A stretch of DNA of 64,000 bases from Flavobacterium psychrophilum. Lineage in GTDB: Bacteria > Bacteroidota > Bacteroidia > Flavobacteriales > Flavobacteriaceae. Position numbers and translations under genes: made by a program. Location: the NCBI GenBank assembly GCA_945890865.1, contig CAMDDB010000004.1, positions 1 through 64,000 on the forward strand, written 5' to 3'. The notes under the pieces were generated by a model. That model was not told where the DNA came from, ran no database searches, and was given only the letters and a program-made list of their open reading frames with translations. How positions within the stretch are numbered: position 1 is the stretch's first letter; every line of letters begins with the position of its first letter. This document shows, piece after piece, positions 18,485 to 27,263 of this stretch.

Positions 18485-20383
18485 ATGTCTGAACCCTTAC
18501 AACTGCTACAAAAATATTGGAAACACGAGCGTTTTAGAACGCCTCAAGAAGCCATAATTCAGTCGGTTCTCAATGGCAAGGATACCTTTGCATTATTACC
18601 AACCGGAGGAGGAAAATCGGTTTGTTTTCAAATTCCAGCGCTACTTTTAGACGGAATTTGTTTGGTCATTTCCCCTTTAGTGGCACTTATGAAAGACCAA
18701 GTGCAAAATTTACAAACAAAAAACATCAAAGCCATTGCCTTAACTGGAGGTATTTCACAAGATGAAGTCATTGATATATTAGACAATTGCCAATTTGGAA
18801 ATTATAAATTTTTATACCTATCGCCAGAACGACTCCAACACGATTGGATCGTTGAACGTTTAACGCAACTGACCATTAATTTAATTGCAATAGATGAAGC
18901 GCATTGTGTGAGCCAATGGGGACATGATTTTAGACCTGCCTACTTAAAAATTGCAGCCTTGAAAGCTTCATTTCCTAAAACACCTTTTTTAGCGCTAACA
19001 GCCACTGCAACAAAACGCGTTCAAGAAGATATTTGCAAACATTTAGCACTTTCTAATCCTGTTTTTTTTACCAAATCTTTTGCCCGGGAAAATTTGGCCT
19101 ATCACGTTATTTTTACCGAAGATAAAAATTATAAGATTCAACAAATTCTTACGAGAAATCCTCAGCCTTCAATAATTTATGTTCGCAATCGAAGAACATG
19201 TGTTGAAACGGCACAACACCTCAATCATCTTGGTTTTAAAAGTACCTATTATCATGGTGGCCTACCGCACAAAGAGAAGGAAAAAAATATGAAACTATGG
19301 CTCAATAATGAGGCCCAGGTTATCGTAGCTACAAATGCATTTGGAATGGGTATTGACAAACCTGATGTAAAAACAGTACTACATATTCAGCTTCCTGAGA
19401 ATATAGAAAACTATTATCAAGAAGTAGGTAGAGCCGGAAGAAATGGTGAAAAAGCATTTGGAATCGTAATCACTAATACTACCGATATTGACTGGGCAAA
19501 AAAACAATTTCTTGCCACCCTTCCCAATAAAAAAATGGTAAGAGACGTCTATGTGAAGTTGAATAATTACTTTCAAATCGCTTACGGAGATGGGTTTAAT
19601 GAAAGTTTCGCATTCAATATCAATCAGTTTTGCATGCACTACCAATTTCCAACACTTACCACATTTGCCAGCTTGCAATTCTTAGACCGTCAAGGGGTAC
19701 TCACGTTTCAAAGTGAATCTTCGGAGAAAATAAGTATCCAATTTATTATTCCGAGCAAAGAAGTTCTTCGCTATAGTAGTTTACACCCTCAAGACGAACC
19801 CATTATCACTTGTATACTTAGAACGTATTCCGGAATTTTTGATGTAGCAACTGCGATAAATTCATCACTTATTGCTAAAAAATCAAATTGTTCCGAAGCA
19901 AGGGTTGAGCAAGTTATCCATCAACTTGCTGCAAGCAATTGTATCCTATTACAGGCAAAAAACAACGATAGTACAATTACTTTTAATGAAGCCCGTGAAG
20001 ATGATTTAACTATAAATAGAATTGCCAAATTTTTAGAAAATCAGAACCAACTCAAGCAAGAACAATTTGAAAGTGTTTTGCACTATGTTTCAAATGAAAC
20101 CAGTTGTAAAAATAAATTATTACTCAGCTATTTTGAAGAACAGGTTACCGAAGATTGCGGAATTTGTTCGTTTTGCATGTCACCCAAAAAAAGCAATCCC
20201 ATAGAAACCATCGCTTTAATTGAACGTTTTTTAGAAGAAGCACCTTTGACCTCCAGAGAAATTGAAGAAAAACTGCAAATTTCCAGTGAAGCCACTATCT
20301 TTGCACTACAATCATTATTAGAACAACATAAAGTTGCGATTAATTCGTACAACCAATATTACATACAGCATGGAAAAACTTAG
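18485..20383 (+). CDS. recQ: ATP-dependent DNA helicase RecQ
   Basis: 3'-5' DNA helicase for recombination and repair of stalled forks, 632 residues from the ATG at 18485 (MSEPLQLLQ). An upstream in-frame ATG at 18452 is less likely. It has Walker A LPTGGGKSVCFQ, DEAHCVSQWGHDFRP, an ATNAFGMGIDKPDV helicase motif, a Zn-binding cluster DCGICSFC, and a winged-helix C-terminus. The HRDC domain of E. coli RecQ is not evident. The 3' end overlaps the fmt start by 14 nt. Confidence 0.9.
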   Translation: MSEPLQLLQKYWKHERFRTPQEAIIQSVLNGKDTFALLPTGGGKSVCFQIPALLLDGICLVISPLVALMKDQVQNLQTKNIKAIALTGGISQDEVIDILDNCQFGNYKFLYLSPERLQHDWIVERLTQLTINLIAIDEAHCVSQWGHDFRPAYLKIAALKASFPKTPFLALTATATKRVQEDICKHLALSNPVFFTKSFARENLAYHVIFTEDKNYKIQQILTRNPQPSIIYVRNRRTCVETAQHLNHLGFKSTYYHGGLPHKEKEKNMKLWLNNEAQVIVATNAFGMGIDKPDVKTVLHIQLPENIENYYQEVGRAGRNGEKAFGIVITNTTDIDWAKKQFLATLPNKKMVRDVYVKLNNYFQIAYGDGFNESFAFNINQFCMHYQFPTLTTFASLQFLDRQGVLTFQSESSEKISIQFIIPSKEVLRYSSLHPQDEPIITCILRTYSGIFDVATAINSSLIAKKSNCSEARVEQVIHQLAASNCILLQAKNNDSTITFNEAREDDLTINRIAKFLENQNQLKQEQFESVLHYVSNETSCKNKLLLSYFEEQVTEDCGICSFCMSPKKSNPIETIALIERFLEEAPLTSREIEEKLQISSEATIFALQSLLEQHKVAINSYNQYYIQHGKT

Positions 20384-21317
20384 AATTGTATTCATGGGCA
20401 CCCCAGATTTTGCTGTTGGGATTTTGGATACCCTTTACAACAGCAATTACGAAATTGCAGGAGTTATTACCGCTCCTGATAAACCTGCTGGTCGAGGTCA
20501 AAAGGTAAGCATTAGTGCTGTTAAAGCCTATGCTCTAGCGAAAAATTTACAGCTGTTGCAACCCACCAATTTAAAATCCCCCGATTTTTTGTCGGAATTA
20601 GAAAATTTACAAGCCAATCTACAAGTAGTTGTAGCCTTTAGAATGCTTCCTGAAGTTGTTTGGAAAATGCCTACACTAGGCACCTTTAATTTACATGCGT
20701 CTTTACTACCTGAATACAGAGGTGCAGCACCAATCAATTGGGCCATTATCAATGGGGAAACCCAAACCGGTGTAACCACATTTTTTATTGATGATAAAAT
20801 TGACACCGGCGCCATGATTTTGCGCAAGGAAATTGCAATTGGAACTGATGAAACCGCAGGAGAACTGCATGACCGACTCATGCTGCTTGGCAGTGAGGCT
20901 GTACTTGAAACACTAAATCTAATTGAAAACCAAAAAGCAGTAACCACTATACAAGCTGAAAATCCTGATGTCAAAACGGCTTACAAACTCAACAAAGACA
21001 ATTGTAAAATTGATTGGACACAATCCGGTTTAACGATCCATAATTTAATACGTGGTTTATCACCCTATCCTGCTGCTTGGACCCTTATTAAAGTTGGAGA
21101 CCAAGAATGGAATGTTAAACTATACACTGCTACTTATGAAGCTTCTTCTGAGGGCAAACCTATCGGTACGATTTATACGACTAAAAAAGAGATTCTAATA
21201 GCAACCAAAGATGGCTTTATAAAAGTATCCCAACTTCAATTTCCAGGAAAGAAAAAAATGTTTGCTCATGAATTGTTGAATGGGCACACATTTTCAGAAA
21301 ATGCTATTGCGCTCTAG
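20370..21317 (+). CDS. fmt: Methionyl-tRNA formyltransferase
   Basis: Formylates initiator Met-tRNA using 10-formyl-THF; 315 residues from the ATG at 20370 (MEKLRIVFMGTPDFA), which overlaps the recQ end and marks coupled translation. An ATG at 20334 would add 12 non-homologous residues. The catalytic N-terminal domain shows HASLLPEYRGAAPINW and the FFIDDKIDTG loop, followed by the C-terminal tRNA-binding domain (about 205-315). Confidence 0.94.
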   Translation: MEKLRIVFMGTPDFAVGILDTLYNSNYEIAGVITAPDKPAGRGQKVSISAVKAYALAKNLQLLQPTNLKSPDFLSELENLQANLQVVVAFRMLPEVVWKMPTLGTFNLHASLLPEYRGAAPINWAIINGETQTGVTTFFIDDKIDTGAMILRKEIAIGTDETAGELHDRLMLLGSEAVLETLNLIENQKAVTTIQAENPDVKTAYKLNKDNCKIDWTQSGLTIHNLIRGLSPYPAAWTLIKVGDQEWNVKLYTATYEASSEGKPIGTIYTTKKEILIATKDGFIKVSQLQFPGKKKMFAHELLNGHTFSENAIAL

Positions 21318-21422
21318 GCCTTATAAACAGTAGAGAATAACCCTAAAAAGCACAAAAAATACTAATGTTATTAACATTTAACCTATTTTATCAACATTTT
21401 AATCAAAATTTAAGCGGAATAC

Positions 21423-21452
21423 TTGCGTAGGTCAATTATACCGCTAAATTTG
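21423..21452 (+). promoter_or_regulatory. Consensus Bacteroidota promoter of the HU gene
   Basis: TTG at 21423-21425, a 19-nt spacer, and TAAATTTG at 21445-21452: a textbook match. The leader to the ATG is about 37 nt. Confidence 0.75.
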
Positions 21453-21494
21453 CTATCAAATAATTAAGTTTAACCAATTATAAATAACTTTATC

Positions 21495-21773
21495 ATGAAC
21501 AAATCAGAATTAATCGATGCAATGGCAGCTTCTGCTGGTATTACAAAAGCAGCTGCTAAATTAGCTTTAGAATCATTTTTAAGCAATGTTGAAGGAACTT
21601 TAAACAAAGGTGGAAGAGTTTCTTTAGTAGGTTTCGGATCTTGGTCAGTTTCTAAAAGAGCTGCAAGAGATGGTAGAAATCCTCAAACTGGAAAAACTAT
21701 CAAAATTGCTGCTAAAAATGTAGTAAAATTCAAAGCTGGTGCTGAATTAGATGGAGCAGTAAACAAAAAATAA
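21495..21773 (+). CDS. DNA-binding protein HU
   Basis: Nucleoid protein of 92 residues that bends DNA as a dimer. It starts MNKSELIDAMAAS, has the GGRVSLVGFGSWSV segment and the DNA-binding arm with RNPQTGKTIKI, and ends in KFKAGAELDGAVN. Length and arm are complete. It is a single-gene unit with its own strong promoter and terminator. Confidence 0.95.
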   Translation: MNKSELIDAMAASAGITKAAAKLALESFLSNVEGTLNKGGRVSLVGFGSWSVSKRAARDGRNPQTGKTIKIAAKNVVKFKAGAELDGAVNKK

Positions 21774-21794
21774 TTTTTTTTGATTATAACAGTT

Positions 21795-21825
21795 AAAGTC
21801 CCGATAGTATCGGGACTTTTTTTTT
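21795..21825 (+). terminator. Terminator of the HU gene
   Basis: An 11-bp GC-containing stem (21795-21805 with 21809-21819, 3-nt loop) followed by six T. Confidence 0.88.
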
Positions 21826-21882
21826 ATATAGTTTGAATTTATCATGTTATTTTGATAACTTTATAACATAAACTTTCAGCTA

Positions 21883-22446
21883 ATGAAATCTAACACACTT
21901 CAAAAAGGACAGTTATTGATCGCTGAGCCTTCCTTATTAGGGGATTTTTCATTCAATCGTTCGGTGCTATTACTCACCGAGCATACTGCTGTTGAAGGTT
22001 CGATTGGGTTTATCCTAAACAAACCACTACACTATAACCTGAATGACTTGATAGACGATATTGATGCCTCCTTCCAAATCTACAATGGTGGCCCAGTAGA
22101 ACAAGATAATTTATATTTCATACATACCATTCCATCGATTATTCCCAACAGTATCGAAATTTCCAATGGCATATACTGGGGTGGTGATTTTGAGGTGACA
22201 AAGCAATTGATCAATGACAAGCAAATTTCAAAAGAAAACATTCGTTTCTTTTTAGGATATAGTGGCTGGGGTGTAGATCAACTGGAAGCAGAATTACAAG
22301 AAAACGCTTGGATCGTATCCGAGAATACGCTTAAAGAGCAATTGTTATCGAAGTCGAGCAATCAATTTTGGAAAGAAAAAATCATGGAGCAAGGTGGGGA
22401 ATATGTGTTATTTTCTAACGCTCCCGAAAATCCAACGCTTAATTAG
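21883..22446 (+). CDS. YqgE/AlgH family protein
   Basis: A 187-residue protein of the YqgE family, function unresolved. Conserved blocks are present: GQLLIAEPSLLGDFSFNRSV, TEHTAVEGSIGFILNKPL, YNGGPVEQDNLYFIHT and FFLGYSGWGVDQLEAE. It converges on the aminotransferase gene, whose stop codon overlaps its own by 4 nt. Confidence 0.9.
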   Translation: MKSNTLQKGQLLIAEPSLLGDFSFNRSVLLLTEHTAVEGSIGFILNKPLHYNLNDLIDDIDASFQIYNGGPVEQDNLYFIHTIPSIIPNSIEISNGIYWGGDFEVTKQLINDKQISKENIRFFLGYSGWGVDQLEAELQENAWIVSENTLKEQLLSKSSNQFWKEKIMEQGGEYVLFSNAPENPTLN

Positions 22447-23279
22447 TTTTTTAAACTTAAATTCAACTGTTCTAATACAATTTTAGAAAAATCAAGGGTA
22501 TAGCTTTTCTTTCTATATTTTGTAATAGGTTGGATCCCACTAATAACATTAGTTAAAAACAATTCATCGGCTTTTTGCAAATCGAAAGGCGAAATAACTG
22601 CTTCTTTCACTTGATATCCTTCCATTTTTGAAAGTACGGCAAGGACTTGTTTGCGCATGATGCCGTTGATACATCCTTCAGCAATGGGAGGAGTACTAAT
22701 TATATTGCCCATTTTCATAAAAATATTATTTTGTAAGGCTTCTACAATATTTTTATCCTCATTGAGCAGTAAACAATTATCGTAACCATTCTCTTTTGCA
22801 TAAATAGTTCCCAATACTTGTAAGAGTTTATTATTGGTTTTTAAAGTAGACAACAATTGTTTAGAAACATGAAAATCTTTGTACAATTCAATTTCGTAGT
22901 CCTCCTTTTCAATCGAATAATGAACAGATTCTAGTGGTATTGCCGTTATTACAAATGCTACTTCATTGGAAAGAGGTGCATAAAAACCACCTCCAGTTCG
23001 GTATACAGAAAATCGCACGCGAAACGCTGCAGAAGGATGAAAAACATCGATCAGTTCAAGGATTTGAGCTTCCACATATTCCATTGTAAAAAGCATTGGA
23101 ATTTCCATTCGACAAATGCGCATAGTAGCCATGAGTCTAAAATAATGATCTTCCAAAAACAAAACTTGATTGTTGACTACTTTAATTGTTTCAAAAACGG
23201 CATCACCTACTAAAAATCCGCGATTGGATTCAACAAAAACTGCACTATTGTCTTGAATAGTTCCATTAAAATTTACCAT
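22443..23279 (-). CDS. Aminotransferase class IV (aminodeoxychorismate lyase-like)
   Basis: PLP enzyme of 278 residues from the ATG at 23279 (MVNFNGTIQ). The reading frame is open further upstream, but the extra residues do not resemble the family and run through a terminator. It shows FLEDHYFRLMATMR, the PLP-Lys segment STLKTNNKLL, NCLLLNEDKNIVEA and PIAEGCINGIMRKQVL. It could be PabC for folate or a branched-chain/D-amino acid transaminase; no folate genes adjoin it, so the symbol is withheld. A hairpin with T-run directly abuts the ATG. Confidence 0.85.
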   Translation of the reverse strand: MVNFNGTIQDNSAVFVESNRGFLVGDAVFETIKVVNNQVLFLEDHYFRLMATMRICRMEIPMLFTMEYVEAQILELIDVFHPSAAFRVRFSVYRTGGGFYAPLSNEVAFVITAIPLESVHYSIEKEDYEIELYKDFHVSKQLLSTLKTNNKLLQVLGTIYAKENGYDNCLLLNEDKNIVEALQNNIFMKMGNIISTPPIAEGCINGIMRKQVLAVLSKMEGYQVKEAVISPFDLQKADELFLTNVISGIQPITKYRKKSYTLDFSKIVLEQLNLSLKN

Positions 23280-23304
23280 AAAAAAAATCCCGATTAAATC
23301 GGGA
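23280..23304 (-). terminator. Hairpin and T-run directly upstream of the aminotransferase ATG
   Basis: Stem TCCCGAT/ATCGGGA (23288-23294 with 23298-23304, 3-nt loop). On the minus strand it is followed by eight T (23287-23280), and the ATG starts at the very next base. It ends the START-like gene transcript and leaves no room for a ribosome-binding site before the downstream gene. Confidence 0.8.
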
Positions 23305-23329
23305 CAAATATACTTCTTTAAAATGAAAT

Positions 23330-23722
23330 TTACACAGAGCCTAGGACATGTTTTAGATCGGAAATTTGGTTTTCCCAAAGTAATTTAGACTCTTCCAATT
23401 CGTCTGCATAAGCAAAATCGGTAATCATTATAGACACATCTTTTGTGATTTCATCTTCCATAATTTTTAATTCGAAAAAATAATCGGTTTCGCTATTGTT
23501 TTCATCCATCCACTTAAACTTTATGCGTTCCCCTGATTTTTTTGAAGCTAACTTGGCCTTTTCTTCCGAATCATTCCAAATAAATGTAAAATATTCACCT
23601 CTTGAATTTACGTTGTCTGCAAACCACTCTGAGAGTCCTGATGGCGTAGAAATATATTGATATAATAATTGTGGCGAAGACTGAATTGGGAATTCTAATT
23701 CATATTTTACTTTTACACTCAT
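23330..23722 (-). CDS. START-like (AHSA1/SRPBCC) domain protein
   Basis: A 130-residue soluble helix-grip fold protein. The pattern FPIQSSPQLLYQYISTPSGLSEWFADNVNS, with a central beta region and a C-terminal helix (ESKLLWENQISDLKHVL), fits the START-like/AHSA1 superfamily, which binds hydrophobic ligands. No ligand is known for this clade. It is 26 nt upstream of the terminator hairpin that separates it from the aminotransferase gene. Confidence 0.8.
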   Translation of the reverse strand: MSVKVKYELEFPIQSSPQLLYQYISTPSGLSEWFADNVNSRGEYFTFIWNDSEEKAKLASKKSGERIKFKWMDENNSETDYFFELKIMEDEITKDVSIMITDFAYADELEESKLLWENQISDLKHVLGSV

Positions 23723-23800
23723 GAGTATGTTTTTAATGAGCGAAATATATAGAGAATTAATTGAAAATACAAAAAAAGATTTTAATTTATTTTACAAAAT

Positions 23801-23835
23801 TATATTTGCAAACAATATAAATAGTTTTATATTTG
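23801..23835 (+). promoter_or_regulatory. Overlapping tandem promoters of tRNA-Met
   Basis: Two perfect TATATTTG elements at 23801-23808 and 23828-23835. The TTG of the first lies exactly 19 nt before the second box, so it can act as -33 of the second promoter. The tRNA begins at 23871. Confidence 0.6.
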
Positions 23836-23870
23836 CAGCCGCATTCAGATAGGATGTTAGACCGCTATTT

Positions 23871-23944
23871 GGCGAGGTAGCTCAGTCGGTTAGAGCGCAG
23901 GATTCATAACCCTGAGGTCGGGAGTTCAAATCTCCCTCTCGCTA
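23871..23944 (+). tRNA. tRNA-Met (anticodon CAT)
   Basis: A 74-nt cloverleaf. The acceptor stem is GGCGAGG paired with the 3' segment at 23937-23943, including two G-U pairs. It has a normal D-arm, an anticodon loop TTCATAA, and a T-arm GGGAG/CTCCC with TTCAAAT. CCA is not encoded; the discriminator is A. The 1-72 G-U pair and lack of the three G-C pairs in the anticodon stem argue for elongator rather than initiator Met. An Ile tRNA with modified CAT cannot be excluded from sequence alone. Confidence 0.9.
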
Positions 23945-23961
23945 CATAATAAATCAAATTT

Positions 23962-23993
23962 AAAACGGATTATTCTCATAATCCGTTTTTTTT
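23962..23993 (+). terminator. Terminator of tRNA-Met
   Basis: A 12-bp perfect stem (23962-23973 with 23978-23989), 4-nt loop, and T-run to 23993. Confidence 0.88.
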
Positions 23994-24150
23994 GTGATTA
24001 ATTAGTTCAATAGCTTTCAAAACTAAATACAATAGAAAATGAATAGTCTAATTTTTAATTAAGTCTACTCAATTTTGTATAAACGCTTCATAACTCTTTG
24101 TAAAAAATTTATAGTTTAATTGATAAATAATTACATTTACAATAAAAACC

Positions 24151-24684
24151 ATGAAATTATTAATTGCACTACTATTATTCCCAATATCCATGAATGAAGG
24201 TTTACTTTTTGATTTTAATAAGGAAACTAATACTAAAGAATGGCGAATTATAGATGACACCGTTATGGGCGGACGTTCTTATGGTAAATTCAAAATCGAT
24301 GAAAATGGAAATGGTGTTTTCTTTGGCTCTGTTTCTACCGAAAATTATGGCGGATTTTCATCGGTTAGTCATCAAATGAAAACCAAAGATATTAGCAAAT
24401 TTTCCAAGGTGAGTATTCGGCTGAAAGGTGATGGAAAAAACTATCAATTCAGAATAAAAGACAATGCAAATTCCTATTATTCCTATATAAATACTTGTAA
24501 AACATCAGGTGAATGGGAAACAATAATCTTAAAATGGAGTGATTTGTACCCTTCCTTTAGAGGACAAACCTTAGATCTACCAAATTTTAAAGGTGACTTT
24601 TTAGAAGAAATAGTGTTTTTGATAGGTAACAAGAAAAATGAATCGTTTGAACTACTCATCGATTCCATTGAATTGGTAAAATAA
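24151..24684 (+). CDS. CIA30-like protein
   Basis: A 177-residue protein with the CIA30 (complex I intermediate-associated protein 30) pattern: FDFNKETNTKEWRIIDDTVMGGRSYGK, GFSSV and an all-beta jelly-roll course ending LIGNKKNESFELLIDSIEL. A short hydrophobic N-terminus (1-14) could be a weak signal. Bacterial members have no proven role in respiratory complex assembly. It sits alone after the tRNA and 40 nt before the dihydrouridine synthase gene. Confidence 0.8.
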   Translation: MKLLIALLLFPISMNEGLLFDFNKETNTKEWRIIDDTVMGGRSYGKFKIDENGNGVFFGSVSTENYGGFSSVSHQMKTKDISKFSKVSIRLKGDGKNYQFRIKDNANSYYSYINTCKTSGEWETIILKWSDLYPSFRGQTLDLPNFKGDFLEEIVFLIGNKKNESFELLIDSIELVK

Positions 24685-24712
24685 AATACCAAATACCATA
24701 AAATATATCTGC

Positions 24713-24720
24713 TATCTTTG
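24713..24720 (+). promoter_or_regulatory. -7 element of the dihydrouridine synthase gene, probably leaderless
   Basis: TATCTTTG ends 4 nt before the ATG at 24725. No Shine-Dalgarno or -33 TTG at normal spacing is seen. Confidence 0.5.
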
Positions 24721-24724
24721 TCGC

Positions 24725-25669
24725 ATGAGTCTAACCTTACTTTCATCACCGCTTCAAGGATTTACCGATTTTAGATTTCGCAATGCGTTTCAACACTATT
24801 TTGGAGGTATCGATACCTTTTATTCTCCCTACATCAAACTCAATGGAAAATTAGCGATCAAGGGTTCGTATGAACGGGATATACTCCCCGAAAACAATAC
24901 AACTTTAGAGGTTATTCCGCAAATCATTACTAATGATGCTGAAGAATTTTTATTTGTGGCCAACTATGTACAGCAACTGGGTTACAAAGAGTTGAATTGG
25001 AATTTGGGCTGCCCCTATCCTATGGTGGCTAAATGTGGAATGGGTTCAGGATTAATTAGTAATACTTCGCAAATCGAACACATTTTACAACGTGTTTACC
25101 AGGAAACCAATATTATCGTTTCTATGAAAATGCGAATGGGGTATGAAAATCCAACCGAAATTTTAGATGTTTTTCCGATCTTAGACCGCTTCCCTATTAA
25201 AAATATTGCCATTCATGCCCGCATTGGAAAACAACTGTATAAAGGGGGTGTCGATTTAGATTCGTTCCAAAAATGCTTAGACCACACAAAACATAAAATT
25301 TATTATAACGGCGACATTACTTCCGTTGAAAAATTAAGAATGATGCAAGATCGCTTCCCTTCTATTGATCACTGGATGATCGGAAGAGGCTTGATATCCG
25401 ATCCTTTTTTGCCCTCCATGATTAAAAACAACACCACAGAATATCCCAAAAATAGATTGGAAATTTTTGAAAATTTTCACGATACAATCTACCACGATTA
25501 TGATGCCTATTTATCAGGACCAACTCCCATTCGGATGAAAATGCTAGGATTTTGGGAATACTTTTCAGAATCATTTTCCAATCCGCAAAAAACGTTTAAA
25601 AAAATTAAAAAAGCCGGAAATAGTAAGAATTATGAGGCGGCAGTTAAGGAAATTTTTAGAAACGGATAG
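24725..25669 (+). CDS. tRNA-dihydrouridine synthase
   Basis: FMN enzyme reducing uridines in tRNA D-loops, 314 residues. A TIM-barrel N-terminal half shows SPLQGFTDFRFRNAF, the active-site NLGCPYPMVAKCGMGSG with the catalytic Cys in AKCGMG, SMKMRMGYENP, and IHARIGKQLYKGGVD, then the FMN-binding NGDITS and MIGRGLISDPFL. The compact length fits DusC-like enzymes, so the modified position cannot be stated. Confidence 0.9.
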   Translation: MSLTLLSSPLQGFTDFRFRNAFQHYFGGIDTFYSPYIKLNGKLAIKGSYERDILPENNTTLEVIPQIITNDAEEFLFVANYVQQLGYKELNWNLGCPYPMVAKCGMGSGLISNTSQIEHILQRVYQETNIIVSMKMRMGYENPTEILDVFPILDRFPIKNIAIHARIGKQLYKGGVDLDSFQKCLDHTKHKIYYNGDITSVEKLRMMQDRFPSIDHWMIGRGLISDPFLPSMIKNNTTEYPKNRLEIFENFHDTIYHDYDAYLSGPTPIRMKMLGFWEYFSESFSNPQKTFKKIKKAGNSKNYEAAVKEIFRNG

Positions 25670-25715
25670 AAAATAATAACCAAAGTAGTCCAGATATTAC
25701 ATAGGTTTGTGCTTT

Positions 25716-27086
25716 TTATTGCAATAAAGTAACTAAAGTTTTAAAATCTACTTTTTGTTGTTTGCCCGTTGCTAAATTTTTCAATCCAAATTCTTCCCGT
25801 TCCATTTCCGATTCGCCTACAATAACGGCAAATGGAATTCCTCTTTTATCGGCATGCTTGAATTGTTTGTCAATTTTTGATTTATCGGGATATAATTCCA
25901 CTTTAATTCCATTCTGACGTAATTTCACGATAGCTTTCATTGCATACAAAGCTTCCTTGTCGCCAAAGTTTAAGAACAACGCTTTTGAAGTAGCTAAAAC
26001 GGTTGCTGGAAATAAACCAACTTCTTCCATTACCAAAGCAATTCGGTCTAAACCAAACGAAATTCCTACACCCGACATGCTTTTCAATCCGAAAATACCT
26101 GTCAAGTCATCGTAACGCCCACCACCACCGATAGATCCCATAGCAATTCCTTCGGGAGCTGTAACTTCAAAAATGGCACCCGTATAATAATTTAACCCCC
26201 GAGCCAGTGTAACATCTAAATCCAAGAAAGCAGTTTGCAACCCTAAAGTTGTTACGTTATCACAAATAAATTGCAATTCATTAACGCCTTTCATTCCTTC
26301 TTCCGAATCAGCCAATAATTGCGCTAATTTTTCTATTTTTTCGGTAATAGTTCCGCTGAAATTGAACAAGAGTTGTACTTTATCGATAGCGGTTTCCGAA
26401 ATACCTTTTTCAAGCATTTCTTTCTTCACTCCGTCGGCACCTATTTTGTCTAGTTTATCTAAAGCTACCGTAAAATCAATTAATTTGTCCGAAGCACCAA
26501 TAACTTCGGCAATACCTGATAATATTTTACGATTGTTAATTTTAATCGTAGCGCCACCTAATCCTAATTGACTAAAAACCGAATCATACAATTGTACCAA
26601 TTCTATTTCTTGCCAAAGTGAATTGGAACCCACTACGTCGGCATCGCATTGATAAAACTCTCTGAAACGTCCTTTTTGAGGTCGATCTGCACGCCAAACC
26701 GGTTGAATTTGGTAGCGCTTGAACGGAAATTCAATGTCGTTTTGATGTTGCACTACATAACGGGCAAAAGGAACAGTCAAGTCATATCGTAATGCTTTTT
26801 CTGATATTTGAGTTGTCAATTTCAAACTGTCTTTATTTTCCATCAAAGAAACATCCGCTTTTGCCAAGTAATCGCCTGAATTCAATATTTTAAAAATCAA
26901 ACGATCCCCTTCATCCCCATACTTACCCATTAAGGTTTCTGAATTTTCAAACGAAGGGGTTTCAATAGGTTGGAAACCAAATTTTTCAAAATTGGTTTTT
27001 ATGATAGTAAATATATGATTGCGTTTCGCTACTTCTGCAGGCGAAAAATCACGGGTCCCTTTGGGTATACTTGGTTTTAGTGCCAT
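25716..27086 (-). CDS. hisS: Histidine--tRNA ligase
   Basis: Class II aminoacyl-tRNA synthetase, 456 residues. Motif 1 lies in the N-terminal region ([22 protein letters not shown]), motif 2 in [29 protein letters not shown], the His-specific loop in ARGLNYYTG and motif 3 in [13 protein letters not shown]; the anticodon-binding domain occupies about 360-456. Upstream is a TAAATTTG box (27124-27131, minus strand) and a 16-bp-period direct repeat. Confidence 0.95.
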   Translation of the reverse strand: MALKPSIPKGTRDFSPAEVAKRNHIFTIIKTNFEKFGFQPIETPSFENSETLMGKYGDEGDRLIFKILNSGDYLAKADVSLMENKDSLKLTTQISEKALRYDLTVPFARYVVQHQNDIEFPFKRYQIQPVWRADRPQKGRFREFYQCDADVVGSNSLWQEIELVQLYDSVFSQLGLGGATIKINNRKILSGIAEVIGASDKLIDFTVALDKLDKIGADGVKKEMLEKGISETAIDKVQLLFNFSGTITEKIEKLAQLLADSEEGMKGVNELQFICDNVTTLGLQTAFLDLDVTLARGLNYYTGAIFEVTAPEGIAMGSIGGGGRYDDLTGIFGLKSMSGVGISFGLDRIALVMEEVGLFPATVLATSKALFLNFGDKEALYAMKAIVKLRQNGIKVELYPDKSKIDKQFKHADKRGIPFAVIVGESEMEREEFGLKNLATGKQQKVDFKTLVTLLQ

Positions 27087-27092
27087 TTCTCT

Positions 27093-27119
27093 AATGTGTC
27101 AATTTGAAAATGTGTCAAT
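27093..27119. repeat. Direct repeat in the hisS leader
   Basis: AATGTGTCAAT occurs at 27093-27103 and again at 27109-27119, a 16-nt period, directly between the hisS start codon and its -7-like box. Confidence 0.6.
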
Positions 27120-27263
27120 CCAACAAATTTATTTCTTTTGTATTGCAAATATCGGATATATTAATGACTTCAAAAAATTATAATACCAATTACTTTTAAC
27201 GATTCACTTTTGACTAATTGCTTTTTTAATGTAACAAAATAAACATAATGTAGTCTTATCGAC

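Noticed and set aside
20528..20974. 148-residue antisense ORF inside fmt
   Set aside because: Serine-rich shadow frame of a conserved gene, without domain or start signals.
27191..27263. Intergenic CACTTTTGACT-type sequence as a regulatory element of the FtsX-like permease
   Set aside because: Low-complexity and similar to other micro-repeats in the window; no defined motif.
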